Assembly (NCBI GenBank): GCA_003221595.1
Contig: QHSM01000133.1
Coordinates: 1 to 7,980 of the forward strand
DNA: 7,980 nt
Source: Candidatus Rokuibacteriota bacterium
GTDB taxonomy: Bacteria > Methylomirabilota > Methylomirabilia > Rokubacteriales > CSP1-6
Direction of reading: 5' to 3'
The position numbers were made by a program, and so were the translations under genes. The stretch's first letter is position 1. Each line of letters starts with the position of its first letter. The notes under the pieces are model-generated. The model was given only the letters and a program-made list of their open reading frames with translations. It was not told where the DNA came from and did no database searches. Of this stretch, positions 1-6,159 are shown one piece after another.

Positions 1-915
1 GTCCGAGGACGAGACGATGGCCGCCAGGCGCGCGAGCGCGGCCTCGTCCCGCCGGCGCTCCCCCACCACGGCGCCGATCAGGAGGCTCATCACCGCCATC
101 GTGCCCAGAAACGCCTGCAGCAGCAGAAGCGACTCGTTCGCCGCGCGCTCGGCAAAGGGACCGAGACCGCGCACGGTCGCCCAGATCGCGAGCACACCCA
201 GCAGGCCGATCACGGTCGCCGTCTCGCGCTGACCGAAGCGGAACGCCGCCCACATGAGGGGCGGGACGCAGAGAAAGGTGAGCGGGTCGCCGCTGGTCCC
301 GCCGAAGACGAGGGCGCCCAGCGCGACCATCGCCGCCAGCAGGCCCGCGCCCTCCAGTATGCGCATCCGGGTCCACGGCACGCTGCTCGGCGTACTCCAG
401 AGAATCAGGATCGGTCCGACGACCAGGGCGCCCACCGCGTCGCCGAGCCACCACGTGAACCAGATGGGGCCGTAGTCGAGCCAGGCGGCGTAACCGGCGA
501 GCGTCAGGCTGGTCACTCCGATCGTCGCGCTCACGGTCGTGGCGAAGAACCCCGCCAGCACGACGAACTTGAAGACGTCGCGCGCCCGGTCGAAGGCGCC
601 GCGGCCGTTCGCGAACAGCCTCACCAGATCGGCGCCCAGTCGCCCCTCGAGAGTGTTGCCCACGGCGATGCCGATCGAGGTCGCGACCGAGCCCGCAGTG
701 GTGATGTTCACGAGGAAGGCGCCGACCAGGATGGCGGGCCAGGCGCGCGATCCCAGCAGCAGGAACGCGGCGAAGGCGATGCCGCTCGGCGGCCACACCG
801 GTGAGGCGCTGGCGTTGACGAACGCCAGGCTGAGGCCGAACTTGCCCGCGACGAAGTAGGCGGTGCCCAGGAGGGTCAACCACCAGATCGCGAGCGGTTT
901 TCGAGACTTTGCCAT
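1..915 (-). CDS. MASE1-domain integral membrane sensor protein, N-terminal part (3' end outside window)
   Basis: The ATG is at 915 and the frame stays open for 305 codons to the window edge, so the C-terminus is missing. The protein is almost entirely hydrophobic, with about eight likely membrane segments between residues 8 and 284. It carries typical MASE1 features: WPPSGIA at residues 41-47, GNTLEGRLGA at 86-95, and WFTWWLGDAVGALVVGP at 152-168. The last helix (about 264-284) is followed by GERRRDEAALARLAAIVSSSD, which looks like the linker and first residues of a PAS domain. MASE1 is known as a membrane sensory module placed in front of PAS, histidine kinase, GGDEF or EAL outputs; which output this gene has cannot be seen. 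The ligand is unknown. No strong Shine-Dalgarno sequence precedes the start. It is divergent from the thioesterase gene. I am confident of the domain, not of the full protein type. Confidence 0.88.
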   Translation of the reverse strand, partial: MAKSRKPLAIWWLTLLGTAYFVAGKFGLSLAFVNASASPVWPPSGIAFAAFLLLGSRAWPAILVGAFLVNITTAGSVATSIGIAVGNTLEGRLGADLVRLFANGRGAFDRARDVFKFVVLAGFFATTVSATIGVTSLTLAGYAAWLDYGPIWFTWWLGDAVGALVVGPILILWSTPSSVPWTRMRILEGAGLLAAMVALGALVFGGTSGDPLTFLCVPPLMWAAFRFGQRETATVIGLLGVLAIWATVRGLGPFAERAANESLLLLQAFLGTMAVMSLLIGAVVGERRRDEAALARLAAIVSSSD

Positions 916-1112
916 TTTCGACCCGATCCCACGCCCGCTCGTCAGGCCCCTACGGCCCGGGTCGTCCAAACCTTGGCTACTCCAGCTTACACCGGTTCGA
1001 AGTCTCCTCGACTCGTGTAGGCTACCGAATTGCCGGAAAAGAGATCGGCCCGCGAGCACGGCGGAACGATTCCCGGAAAGGACCGATTCCCAACGATGCG
1101 AGGGAGGACACG
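916..1112. other. Divergent intergenic region between MASE1 sensor and thioesterase
   Basis: This roughly 197 bp gap must hold the 5' regions of both flanking genes. The thioesterase frame stays open through it from 909, but the translation there is Arg/Ser-rich and unlike the hotdog fold, so I treat it as non-coding. A weak hexamer pair, TTCGAA at 996-1001 and TAGGCT at 1018-1023 with a 16 bp spacer, could be a plus-strand promoter, but the match is poor. I see no convincing operator or RNA structure. Confidence 0.4.
1101..1108 (+). promoter_or_regulatory. Ribosome binding site deciding the GTG start of the thioesterase
   Basis: AGGGAGGA contains the core GGAGG at 1103-1107, five bases before the GTG at 1113. 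This is the only good Shine-Dalgarno sequence near the start of the conserved coding part. It supports the GTG at 1113 over the upstream in-frame ATG at 909, which overlaps the start of the divergent MASE1 gene. Confidence 0.7.
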
Positions 1113-1991
1113 GTGAGCGGCTGGCTCGAGACGTATCGCGGCATCGTCTACCGCTGGAAGGTGGACCACAACGATCACCTCACGGTCGCCTTCTACTTCG
1201 CGCGCCTCGGCGACGCCGCGCGCGGGCTCCTGGACGCGCTCGGTCTCGGCCTCGATCACGCGCGCCGCCGCGGCCGTCTCTGCCTGACCACCGACTGCTA
1301 CGTGCGCTACCTCCGCGAGCTGCGCGTGGGCGACATCATGCACATCGCCAGCGGTGTGCTCGCCGTCGAGCCCGACGCGCTCGTGCTGGTCCACAAGGTC
1401 TTCAACACCGAGACCGGCGAGGTTTGCACGACCGTCGAGCAGCGCGTGCACCACGTCGACGCCAGGCGCCGCGTCTCCCGGGCGCTCACGCCCGCGCAAC
1501 GGCGCGTCGCCGAGGGGCAGCGCGTCGACTGGGACGGGCCGGCGCGCGAGCGGCGCCCGCGGCCCGCCGGACTCGAGGGATTCCGTGACAGCGCGCGCGA
1601 CACGGTGAAGCCGGACGAGGTCGATGTCTTCGGGCAGGTCGCGCTCACACACTACGTCCACCGCTTCTCGGCGGCCAACGGCCACGCGACCGCGGCCTTC
1701 GGGATCACCCCGGGCTACATGCGAACGGAGCGGAGGGGCTTCTCGACGTTCGAGTTCCAGCTCGAGGTCGGCGGCGTGCTGCGTCCGGGCGACCCGGTGT
1801 GCGTGCGCTCCGCGCTCGTCCACGTCGGGAGCTCCTCGATGCGGCTCCTGCACGTGATGACGAACGAGCGCACCGCCGAGCGCATCGCGACGCTCGAGCA
1901 GCTCGGCGTCCACCTCGACATGGACGCCCGGCGGCCCAGCCCCCTCCCCGACGCGATCCGCGAGAGAGCGAAGGCGATACTCGTCGTGTAG
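1113..1991 (+). CDS. Acyl-CoA thioesterase, double-hotdog fold
   Basis: The 292-residue protein contains two tandem hotdog-like halves. The first (about residues 5-118) has VDHNDHLTVAFYFARLGDAA at 17-36, matching the hotdog thioesterase pattern of an Asp and His-containing turn before the long helix. The second (about 158-292) repeats it in degraded form as EVDVFGQVALTHYVHRFS at 169-186. A charged Arg-rich linker (about 118-157) joins them. By family these enzymes hydrolyse acyl-CoA or related thioesters to free acid and CoA in the cytoplasm; the first half most resembles 4-hydroxybenzoyl-CoA and betainyl/carnitinyl-CoA thioesterase-type domains, so the substrate is uncertain. The GTG start is set by the GGAGG at 1103-1107. 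The gene stands alone on its strand and its stop lies 21 bp from the stop of the convergent NYN gene, with no clear terminator between them. Confidence 0.85.
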   Translation: MSGWLETYRGIVYRWKVDHNDHLTVAFYFARLGDAARGLLDALGLGLDHARRRGRLCLTTDCYVRYLRELRVGDIMHIASGVLAVEPDALVLVHKVFNTETGEVCTTVEQRVHHVDARRRVSRALTPAQRRVAEGQRVDWDGPARERRPRPAGLEGFRDSARDTVKPDEVDVFGQVALTHYVHRFSAANGHATAAFGITPGYMRTERRGFSTFEFQLEVGGVLRPGDPVCVRSALVHVGSSSMRLLHVMTNERTAERIATLEQLGVHLDMDARRPSPLPDAIRERAKAILVV

Positions 1992-2012
1992 GCGCGAGAG
2001 CGGAGCGCGCGG

Positions 2013-3116
2013 CTAGACGCCCGGCGCCGCCGGCGCAGGCCGGCGGCGGCGGCGACCGCCGCGCCGCGATCGGCGGCGACCCGGCATGGGCGCAGGTGGC
2101 GGCGCGGACTCGACGGGCGCGTCGCCGACCGCCGGCGGAGCGAACTCGGCGGCATGCTCCGCCGCGCCGGGCACCAGCGTGATCATCCCGGTCGGGCTCA
2201 CCATCAGCTCCTTGATGCGCCGCAACCGCGTCACGAGCCGCGGCGAGCCAGGAGGCCGGCTGAACCCGCGCGCCTTGAGCGTTCGCGCCAGGTTGTCGAT
2301 GAGGACGGCGCCGTTCGCGGTGCGGTCGGCCAGCTCGCGGACGACCAGCACGAGCTCGTCGTGAGGCGCCGTGTGCGGCTCCTCGGGCTGGTCGTGGCGC
2401 GGCGGCTGCGCGCCGTCGGTCTCCCGCCGCACCTCCATGACGGGCGCGGGCGCGCGGCTGCCGTGCCGGCGCCGACGACCGGTCCGACGCCGTCCTCTCT
2501 CTGGCGGGGCGGCGGGGGCGGGCTCGGGCGCGGCGCCCCCGAGGGTGCGGGCGGTGAGCCGATGAAAGGTGATGCCGAGCGCCGCCGCCACGTCGCCCAC
2601 GGCGTCGAAGGCCCGGTCGTCGGAGACGACCTCGATCACGTCGCCCGGGTGCGCGCCGGCGAGCCACACTCCGGCGCTGACCGCGATGCGGAGGTCGCTC
2701 CAGTCGCGCACGCCGGTCGACGGTGCGCTGTGCACGAGCTGGGCTCCGTGACGGGCGAGCAGACGCGCCGTCTCATGGCCGATCACGCGCCAGTTGCCGA
2801 CCGCGTAGAACTCGGTGCTCCGGCCCAGATGATCGATCGCGAGGCGCTCGATCACACGCTCGATGTGCCCGGGATGGCTCGTGTTCTCGACGTCGAAGAA
2901 GATCGCGTGCCGGGTCGTGGGGCGCCGCCGCTCCGGCACCGGTGGCGGAACGCGGGTGGCGAAGATCGGTTCCGGCGTCTCGAGCGCCACCAGGAGTCCG
3001 GCGCCGCCGGGCGCCGGCGGCGGCTCGGCGACGGCGACCGCCGGCGCGGGCCGGGCCTTCTCGGCGACGCGCCGCGGGCGTCGCTTGGCTTTTTTTCGTT
3101 CCATGCCCCGCATCAT
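2013..3116 (-). CDS. NYN (PIN-like) ribonuclease-type domain protein with C-terminal LOTUS/OST-HTH domain
   Basis: The 367-residue protein starts with a basic, Pro/Ala-rich tail (1-68), followed by a NYN domain (about 69-190). Visible acidic positions are D75, E77 and N78 in HAIFFDVENTSHPG, D138 and D141 in RDWSDLRIAV, and D166/D167 in EVVSDDRAFDAVGD, the layout expected for a metal-dependent PIN/NYN nuclease. A low-complexity Arg/Pro linker (about 195-250) leads to a LOTUS/OST-HTH-like winged helix (about 252-317: DELVLVVRELADR, NLARTLKARGF, LMVSPTGMITLVPG). The end (347-360) is a run of Arg and Gly. NYN-LOTUS proteins are associated with RNA cleavage and RNA binding; activity here is inferred. 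Possible starts are ATGs at 3116, 3113 and 3104; none has a clear ribosome site, so the first is kept. It lies 113 bp downstream of the coiled-coil gene on the same strand, without a visible promoter of its own. Confidence 0.88.
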   Translation of the reverse strand: MMRGMERKKAKRRPRRVAEKARPAPAVAVAEPPPAPGGAGLLVALETPEPIFATRVPPPVPERRRPTTRHAIFFDVENTSHPGHIERVIERLAIDHLGRSTEFYAVGNWRVIGHETARLLARHGAQLVHSAPSTGVRDWSDLRIAVSAGVWLAGAHPGDVIEVVSDDRAFDAVGDVAAALGITFHRLTARTLGGAAPEPAPAAPPERGRRRTGRRRRHGSRAPAPVMEVRRETDGAQPPRHDQPEEPHTAPHDELVLVVRELADRTANGAVLIDNLARTLKARGFSRPPGSPRLVTRLRRIKELMVSPTGMITLVPGAAEHAAEFAPPAVGDAPVESAPPPAPMPGRRRSRRGGRRRRRPAPAAPGV

Positions 3117-3229
3117 ACGGGACAGACGCGCGACCGGCTAGGCCGGCGGGGACACGGGCAGCGCCCGGGTCCGGCTACGGCGACGAACCGCGTTCGCCTC
3201 CCGGCCCCGGGCGCGTGGCCGGCGCGCGA
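3117..3229. other. Short GC-rich gap between the coiled-coil gene and the NYN-LOTUS gene
   Basis: The gap contains a five-base-pair inverted repeat, CCGGC/GCCGG with a three-base loop, at 3134-3146, and other GC-rich self-complementary stretches. There is no T-tract on either strand, so it is not a convincing intrinsic terminator. No good promoter hexamers are seen for the NYN gene, which makes read-through from the upstream gene plausible. Confidence 0.35.
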
Positions 3230-3868
3230 CTAGTCTCGCTGCGTACCGATGCCGACGGGCTGAGCGGTCTGCAGACGATGCGCGATGTCGGTCAGCGGCC
3301 GGTGAAGCTGCCCCAGCAGACCCACGACGCCGCCGAAAGCCTCGGCCATGGCCGTCCGCTCGCCGCGAAGGGCGTCGAGCTCGCCCTGGAGCGCGCCGTG
3401 GCTCCGGCGAAGCTCGCCCAGCTCTCCGCCGAGCCGCTCGCATTCCTGCTCCCGTGCCTCGAGCGCGCGCCGCAGGCGATCGCGCTCATCGACCAGCGAT
3501 GGGATCACGTGGCTGAGCTGATACTGGCTTTCCGCTAGCCAGCGGGTGGTCCGCTGCGCGTCGTCGACCGTCTCGATCTGACTCATCTGGCGTGGTGCCT
3601 CCGCGTGGGAATCGAGGGGTTGCGGGTGGGGAGCCGGGGGCTCCGCGGTGTTCTCATGAGAGAGCGCGACGAGCTCGTGCGAGGCTCCCGTCATCAGCGA
3701 GGACCTGCGACGCCGGCGCTCCGCCGGCAGGCAGTCCAGCGTGTCCACATCGCTCGCGCCACGCCGGTCCAGCATCACGCGAACCTTCGGGTCGGCGGAA
3801 TGGCGATTGCGCAGGTGCTCGTAGACCGCGGGCTCCGTTCGAGCGACGACGAACAGGTAGCGCGTCAT
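3230..3868 (-). CDS. Hypothetical protein: N-terminal DRR/ERR-type module, proline-rich linker, C-terminal coiled coil
   Basis: I do not recognise a named function. The 212-residue protein begins with a compact module (1-56): a hydrophobic strand MTRYLFVVAR, a helix with VYEHLR, VRVMLDRRG at 29-37, and a basic end AERRRRRSS. This pattern of a strand, then DRR, then ERRxR seems to recur in hypothetical proteins of GC-rich uncultured bacteria (from memory). Residues 60-94 are a Pro/His/Ala linker. Residues about 120-176 form a heptad-rich coiled coil (LVDERDRLRRALEAREQ onward), followed by a hydrophobic helix at 177-200. No membrane segment or signal peptide is seen. The start at 3868 is chosen because the conserved-looking part begins there and GAGG lies four bases upstream. 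The frame stays open to an ATG at 4042, but that codon overlaps the predicted -35 box. An ATG at 3961 is possible. A second, internal start at 3586 preceded by GGAGG is discussed in the findings. Confidence 0.65.
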   Translation of the reverse strand: MTRYLFVVARTEPAVYEHLRNRHSADPKVRVMLDRRGASDVDTLDCLPAERRRRRSSLMTGASHELVALSHENTAEPPAPHPQPLDSHAEAPRQMSQIETVDDAQRTTRWLAESQYQLSHVIPSLVDERDRLRRALEAREQECERLGGELGELRRSHGALQGELDALRGERTAMAEAFGGVVGLLGQLHRPLTDIAHRLQTAQPVGIGTQRD

Positions 3869-4013
3869 GCCGCCTCGGGTCGATTCGTCCGCCGTGGGCG
3901 CGGGTCCGGCGAGGTCTGCGATTATCTCGCGGAACAGCGAACGGAGGAGCAAGAGATGCATTACGGGGCCGCTACGCTCTCCTGTTGCGAACTCGCACGT
4001 CGGGTTCGAGCGG

Positions 4014-4042
4014 ACTTTACACGGCCGTTCGAGAACATTCAA
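4014..4042 (-). promoter_or_regulatory. Predicted sigma-70-type promoter for the coiled-coil/NYN unit
   Basis: Read on the minus strand, TTGAAT (4042-4037) and TAAAGT (4019-4014) are separated by 17 bases; each hexamer matches four of six consensus positions. A tract of eight A residues (minus strand, 4060-4053) lies about 10-18 bases upstream of the -35 box, where an UP element would sit. The spacer contains GTTC-TC-GAAC (4036-4027), a short inverted repeat that could be an operator half-pair. The expected transcript start near 4007 excludes the ATG at 4042 as translation start. Confidence 0.5.
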
Positions 4043-4093
4043 GCGTGAAGAATTTTTTTTGCCGCGCGCATCGCTACCACGCCCGAGCGTGAA
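4042..4093 (+). repeat. Direct repeat of AGCGTGAA, two copies 44 bp apart
   Basis: AGCGTGAA occurs at 4042-4049 and again at 4086-4093, each copy followed by an AT-rich stretch; over 18 aligned bases from 4043 and 4087 about 13 match. A 44 bp spacing is close to four helical turns. The first copy abuts the leftward -35 box and the second overlaps the palindrome at 4090-4103. This could be a pair of protein-binding sites serving both promoters, which is inference. Confidence 0.4.
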
Positions 4094-4103
4094 AATATTT
4101 TCA
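4090..4103. promoter_or_regulatory. Perfect 14 bp AT-rich palindrome, candidate operator
   Basis: TGAAAATATTTTCA is its own reverse complement with no spacer. It lies 30 bp upstream of the TTGACA box of the acyl-CoA dehydrogenase promoter and 47 bp upstream of the leftward -35 box. In such GC-rich surroundings a 14 bp palindrome of this composition is unlikely to be accidental. No regulator gene is in the window to assign to it, and I cannot tie it to a known consensus. Confidence 0.5.
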
Positions 4104-4133
4104 TCCGCCCGCGCCGAGCCGCCGCCGATGCTC

Positions 4134-4163
4134 TTGACAGCGGCGGCGCTGGCCGACTAGCCT
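4134..4163 (+). promoter_or_regulatory. Predicted promoter of the acyl-CoA dehydrogenase gene
   Basis: A perfect TTGACA -35 box lies at 4134-4139. The best -10 candidate is TAGCCT at 4158-4163 with an 18 bp spacer; it keeps the T, A and final T of the consensus. Transcription would start at about 4169-4172, only 7-10 bases before the ATG at 4179. There is no Shine-Dalgarno sequence in that interval, so the message would be nearly leaderless. Confidence 0.55.
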
Positions 4164-4178
4164 CGGCTCGCATCCACC

Positions 4179-5369
4179 ATGGACTTCGAATTCGCCGCCG
4201 AGCACGAGGGCTTTCGCAAAGAGTTCCGCGACTGGCTCGCGACGAACCTCTCGCCGGACCTGTGCCTGGACGACGCTTCCGACGATCGCGTCGCGTCCGA
4301 CCGGGAGACGTTCGAGCGCCGCTGCGCCTGGCAACGGGTGATGCACACGGCGGGGTGGGTGGGCATCACGTGGCCGCGGGAGTACGGAGGCCGCGACGCC
4401 GGGCTCATCGAGCGGGTCATCTGGGACGAGGAGTACACCGCGGCGCGCGCGCCCATCTTGCCCGGCAACATGGGGCTGAATCTCGTGGGCCCCACGCTCA
4501 TCCACTGGGGCACCGACGCTCAGAAGCGCCGCCACCTCCCCGCCATCATCAATGCCGACGAGATCTGGTGCCAGGGGTTCTCGGAGCCCGGGGCCGGCTC
4601 CGATCTGGCGAGCCTCCGGACGCGCGCCGTCGACCACGGCGACCACTTCGTGGTCAACGGGCAGAAGGTGTGGACGTCCGGCGCGCACTTCGCGCACTGG
4701 ATCATCCTGCTGGTCCGCACGAATCCCGACGTGCCGAAGCACCAGGGGATCAGCTGCCTCCTCGTTCCCATGACGACGCCGGGCATCACCGTGCGGCCCC
4801 TGGTCCTGATGACGGGCCACCACCACTTCAACGAAGTCTTCTTCACCGACGTCGTGGTGCCGAAGGCGAACCTGCTCGGACCGATCAATCAGGGCTGGAA
4901 GGTGTCGACGACCACGCTCATGTACGAGCGCCACTCGGCCGGCGGCCGGAGCCACGCGGCGCAGATCGCGCGGCTGATCGCGCTTGCGCGGCGGCTGCCG
5001 ATCGACGGGCGGCCCGCGTGGGACCATCCGGGGATCCGGCAGCGCCTGGCCCAGCTCGCCATCGACTCGGAGGCGCTCAAGTACACGCGGCTCCGGAGCC
5101 TCACGCGCCAGCTACGCGGGGAGCCGCCGGGACCCGAGGGCTCCGTCTTGAAGCTCAGCGGCTCCGAGCTCGGCGTGCGGATCGCCGACGTCGCCGGTGA
5201 GCTCCTGGGTATGCACGTCCTGGTGAATCAGGCCTCCGACGCGGTGCCGGACGCGCCGCGGTGGTTCAACCGCGTGCTGGCGGCGCGGCAGTACACGATC
5301 TCGGCCGGAACGAGCGAGATCCAGCGCAACATCATCGGCGAGCGCGTCCTCGGATTGCCCCGAGGCTAG
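4179..5369 (+). CDS. Acyl-CoA dehydrogenase (FadE/IVD-like)
   Basis: The 396-residue protein has the full family layout: an N-terminal helical domain (to about 125), a middle beta domain with GFSEPGAGSDLASLRTRA at 133-150 and NGQKVWTSGAHFA at 160-172, and a C-terminal helical domain ending in ISAGTSEIQRNIIGERVLGL (374-393). These motifs bind FAD and the acyl-CoA, and the length is normal. The enzyme introduces an alpha,beta double bond into acyl-CoA and passes electrons to electron-transfer flavoprotein. The C-terminal position that holds the catalytic Glu in medium-chain enzymes is A376 here (SAGT instead of YEGT); E250 in LMYERHSAGG sits where isovaleryl-CoA and long-chain enzymes keep theirs, so it is the likely base. 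Substrate is unknown; the style resembles FadE paralogues of actinobacteria. The ATG at 4179 follows a strong -35 box closely. Its stop lies 10 bp from that of the convergent hydrolase. Confidence 0.95.
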   Translation: MDFEFAAEHEGFRKEFRDWLATNLSPDLCLDDASDDRVASDRETFERRCAWQRVMHTAGWVGITWPREYGGRDAGLIERVIWDEEYTAARAPILPGNMGLNLVGPTLIHWGTDAQKRRHLPAIINADEIWCQGFSEPGAGSDLASLRTRAVDHGDHFVVNGQKVWTSGAHFAHWIILLVRTNPDVPKHQGISCLLVPMTTPGITVRPLVLMTGHHHFNEVFFTDVVVPKANLLGPINQGWKVSTTTLMYERHSAGGRSHAAQIARLIALARRLPIDGRPAWDHPGIRQRLAQLAIDSEALKYTRLRSLTRQLRGEPPGPEGSVLKLSGSELGVRIADVAGELLGMHVLVNQASDAVPDAPRWFNRVLAARQYTISAGTSEIQRNIIGERVLGLPRG

Positions 5370-5379
5370 GCCGTCGGTC

Positions 5380-6159
5380 TCAGCGCCCGGCGGGCGGGAG
5401 CGAGTCGAGGAAGTCCAGCAAGATCCGGTCGAAGGCCGCGGGCTCATCGAGGTTCGACGAGTGGCCGGCCCCGGCGATGGTCTCGAGCCGCGCGCCCGTA
5501 ACCTTCTTCGCCATGTACTGACAGGGCGCCAGGAACGGCTCGTCCCGATCGCCCACGATGATGAGCGTGGGAACGCGAATCGACGCCAGGCCGTCGATGA
5601 CGCGCGAATCCTGCTGGGCCAGCATCCCTCGCGCGGCGTGCGCGAGCCCCTGGGCGCTGCGGTGGTGAGAGAGCGCCTCCCGTACCTCGCGGCTTCGCCC
5701 GCCGAATGCGTCGAGCCCGCGCGCCTCGAGATCGGCGGCGCGCTGGTGCGCGCGCTGGTTCCACGCCGTGCGGGCCTCGGCATTCCGGTAGCCCGGGCCG
5801 GAGTCGCAGATGATCAGCGCTTCGACCATCTCGGGGTGCGCGAGGTAGAACGCGAGGGACATGTAGCCGCCGAGCGAGAGACCCCCGATCACGGCGCGGC
5901 TGACGCCGAGCGTCTGCAGAAGCGCTCGCATGTCGGACACGGTCAGCTCGGTCGAGTACTGCGCCGGATCGTCCGGGGTCTCGGTCTGGCCGTGACCGCG
6001 CATGTCCCAGGTGATGAGCCGATATCGATCGCCCAGGGCCGCGTGCTGGCCGTCCCACATGCGGCGCGTGGCGCCGTAACCGTGGCTCAGGATGACCGGG
6101 CGCCCGCGCCCGGTCATCGCGTAGTCGATCTCGATTCCGTTCAGGGCGACTCTGGCCAT
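5380..6159 (-). CDS. Alpha/beta-fold hydrolase
   Basis: The 259-residue protein shows a complete alpha/beta hydrolase set: oxyanion-region HGYG at 26-29, WDMRGHGQTE at 51-60, nucleophile elbow GGLSLGG at 92-98 with S95, the acid region VGDRDEP at 202-208 (D206 likely the acid), and AGH at 231-233 with H233. The length and the small cap region (about 120-190) fit the 3-oxoadipate enol-lactonase/ meta-cleavage hydrolase/ haloperoxidase-like group, but the substrate cannot be read from the sequence. No signal peptide is seen, so it is cytoplasmic. The ATG at 6159 has GAGG at 6171-6168 with eight bases of spacing; that GAGG overlaps the ancestral stop codon of the upstream substrate-binding protein gene. 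It is the last gene of a tight minus-strand run and is probably translated from the same message. Confidence 0.93.
   Translation of the reverse strand: MARVALNGIEIDYAMTGRGRPVILSHGYGATRRMWDGQHAALGDRYRLITWDMRGHGQTETPDDPAQYSTELTVSDMRALLQTLGVSRAVIGGLSLGGYMSLAFYLAHPEMVEALIICDSGPGYRNAEARTAWNQRAHQRAADLEARGLDAFGGRSREVREALSHHRSAQGLAHAARGMLAQQDSRVIDGLASIRVPTLIIVGDRDEPFLAPCQYMAKKVTGARLETIAGAGHSSNLDEPAAFDRILLDFLDSLPPAGR

Larger units (their letters stand above)
3869..4178. other. Divergent regulatory region between the coiled-coil gene and the acyl-CoA dehydrogenase
   Basis: This 310 bp region separates two divergent genes. Its central part (about 4037-4104) is clearly AT-richer than the rest of the window. 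It contains a promoter-like pair for each strand, an eight-base A/T tract, a perfect 14 bp palindrome and a duplicated 8-mer, each listed separately. Part of the left side (3869-3961) could be coding if the leftward gene starts at the ATG at 3961. Confidence 0.55.

Noticed and set aside
909..1112. In-frame upstream extension of the thioesterase from an ATG at 909
   Set aside because: It overlaps the start of the divergent MASE1 gene, its translation is Arg/Ser-rich and not hotdog-like, and a GTG with a strong GGAGG lies at 1113.
987..1913. Long open frame on the minus strand opposite the thioesterase
   Set aside because: It is a GC-rich antisense shadow with His/Arg/Ala-rich low-complexity translation and no recognisable domain; the plus-strand product has a clear fold.
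1992..2010. GCGCG/CGCGC inverted repeat between convergent stops
   Set aside because: A five-base-pair stem of alternating G and C with a nine-base loop and no T-tract is expected by chance in such GC-rich DNA.
2154..3233. Long plus-strand open frame opposite the NYN-LOTUS gene
   Set aside because: The translation is Arg/Gly-rich without motifs, while the minus strand encodes ordered NYN and LOTUS domains.
3869..4042. N-terminal extension of the coiled-coil protein to an ATG at 4042
   Set aside because: The codon overlaps the predicted -35 box, has no ribosome site, and the extra 58 residues do not look like part of the conserved N-terminal module.
4037..4060. Possible rho-independent terminator: TTCA-AGCG-TGAA followed by eight T
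   Set aside because: The stem is only four base pairs and no plus-strand gene ends upstream; the A/T tract fits better as an UP-type element of the leftward promoter.
5384..5396. CGCCC-GGC-GGGCG hairpin just after the acyl-CoA dehydrogenase stop
   Set aside because: The stem is five base pairs, there is no T-tract, and it lies in the last codons of the hydrolase; not enough to call a terminator.
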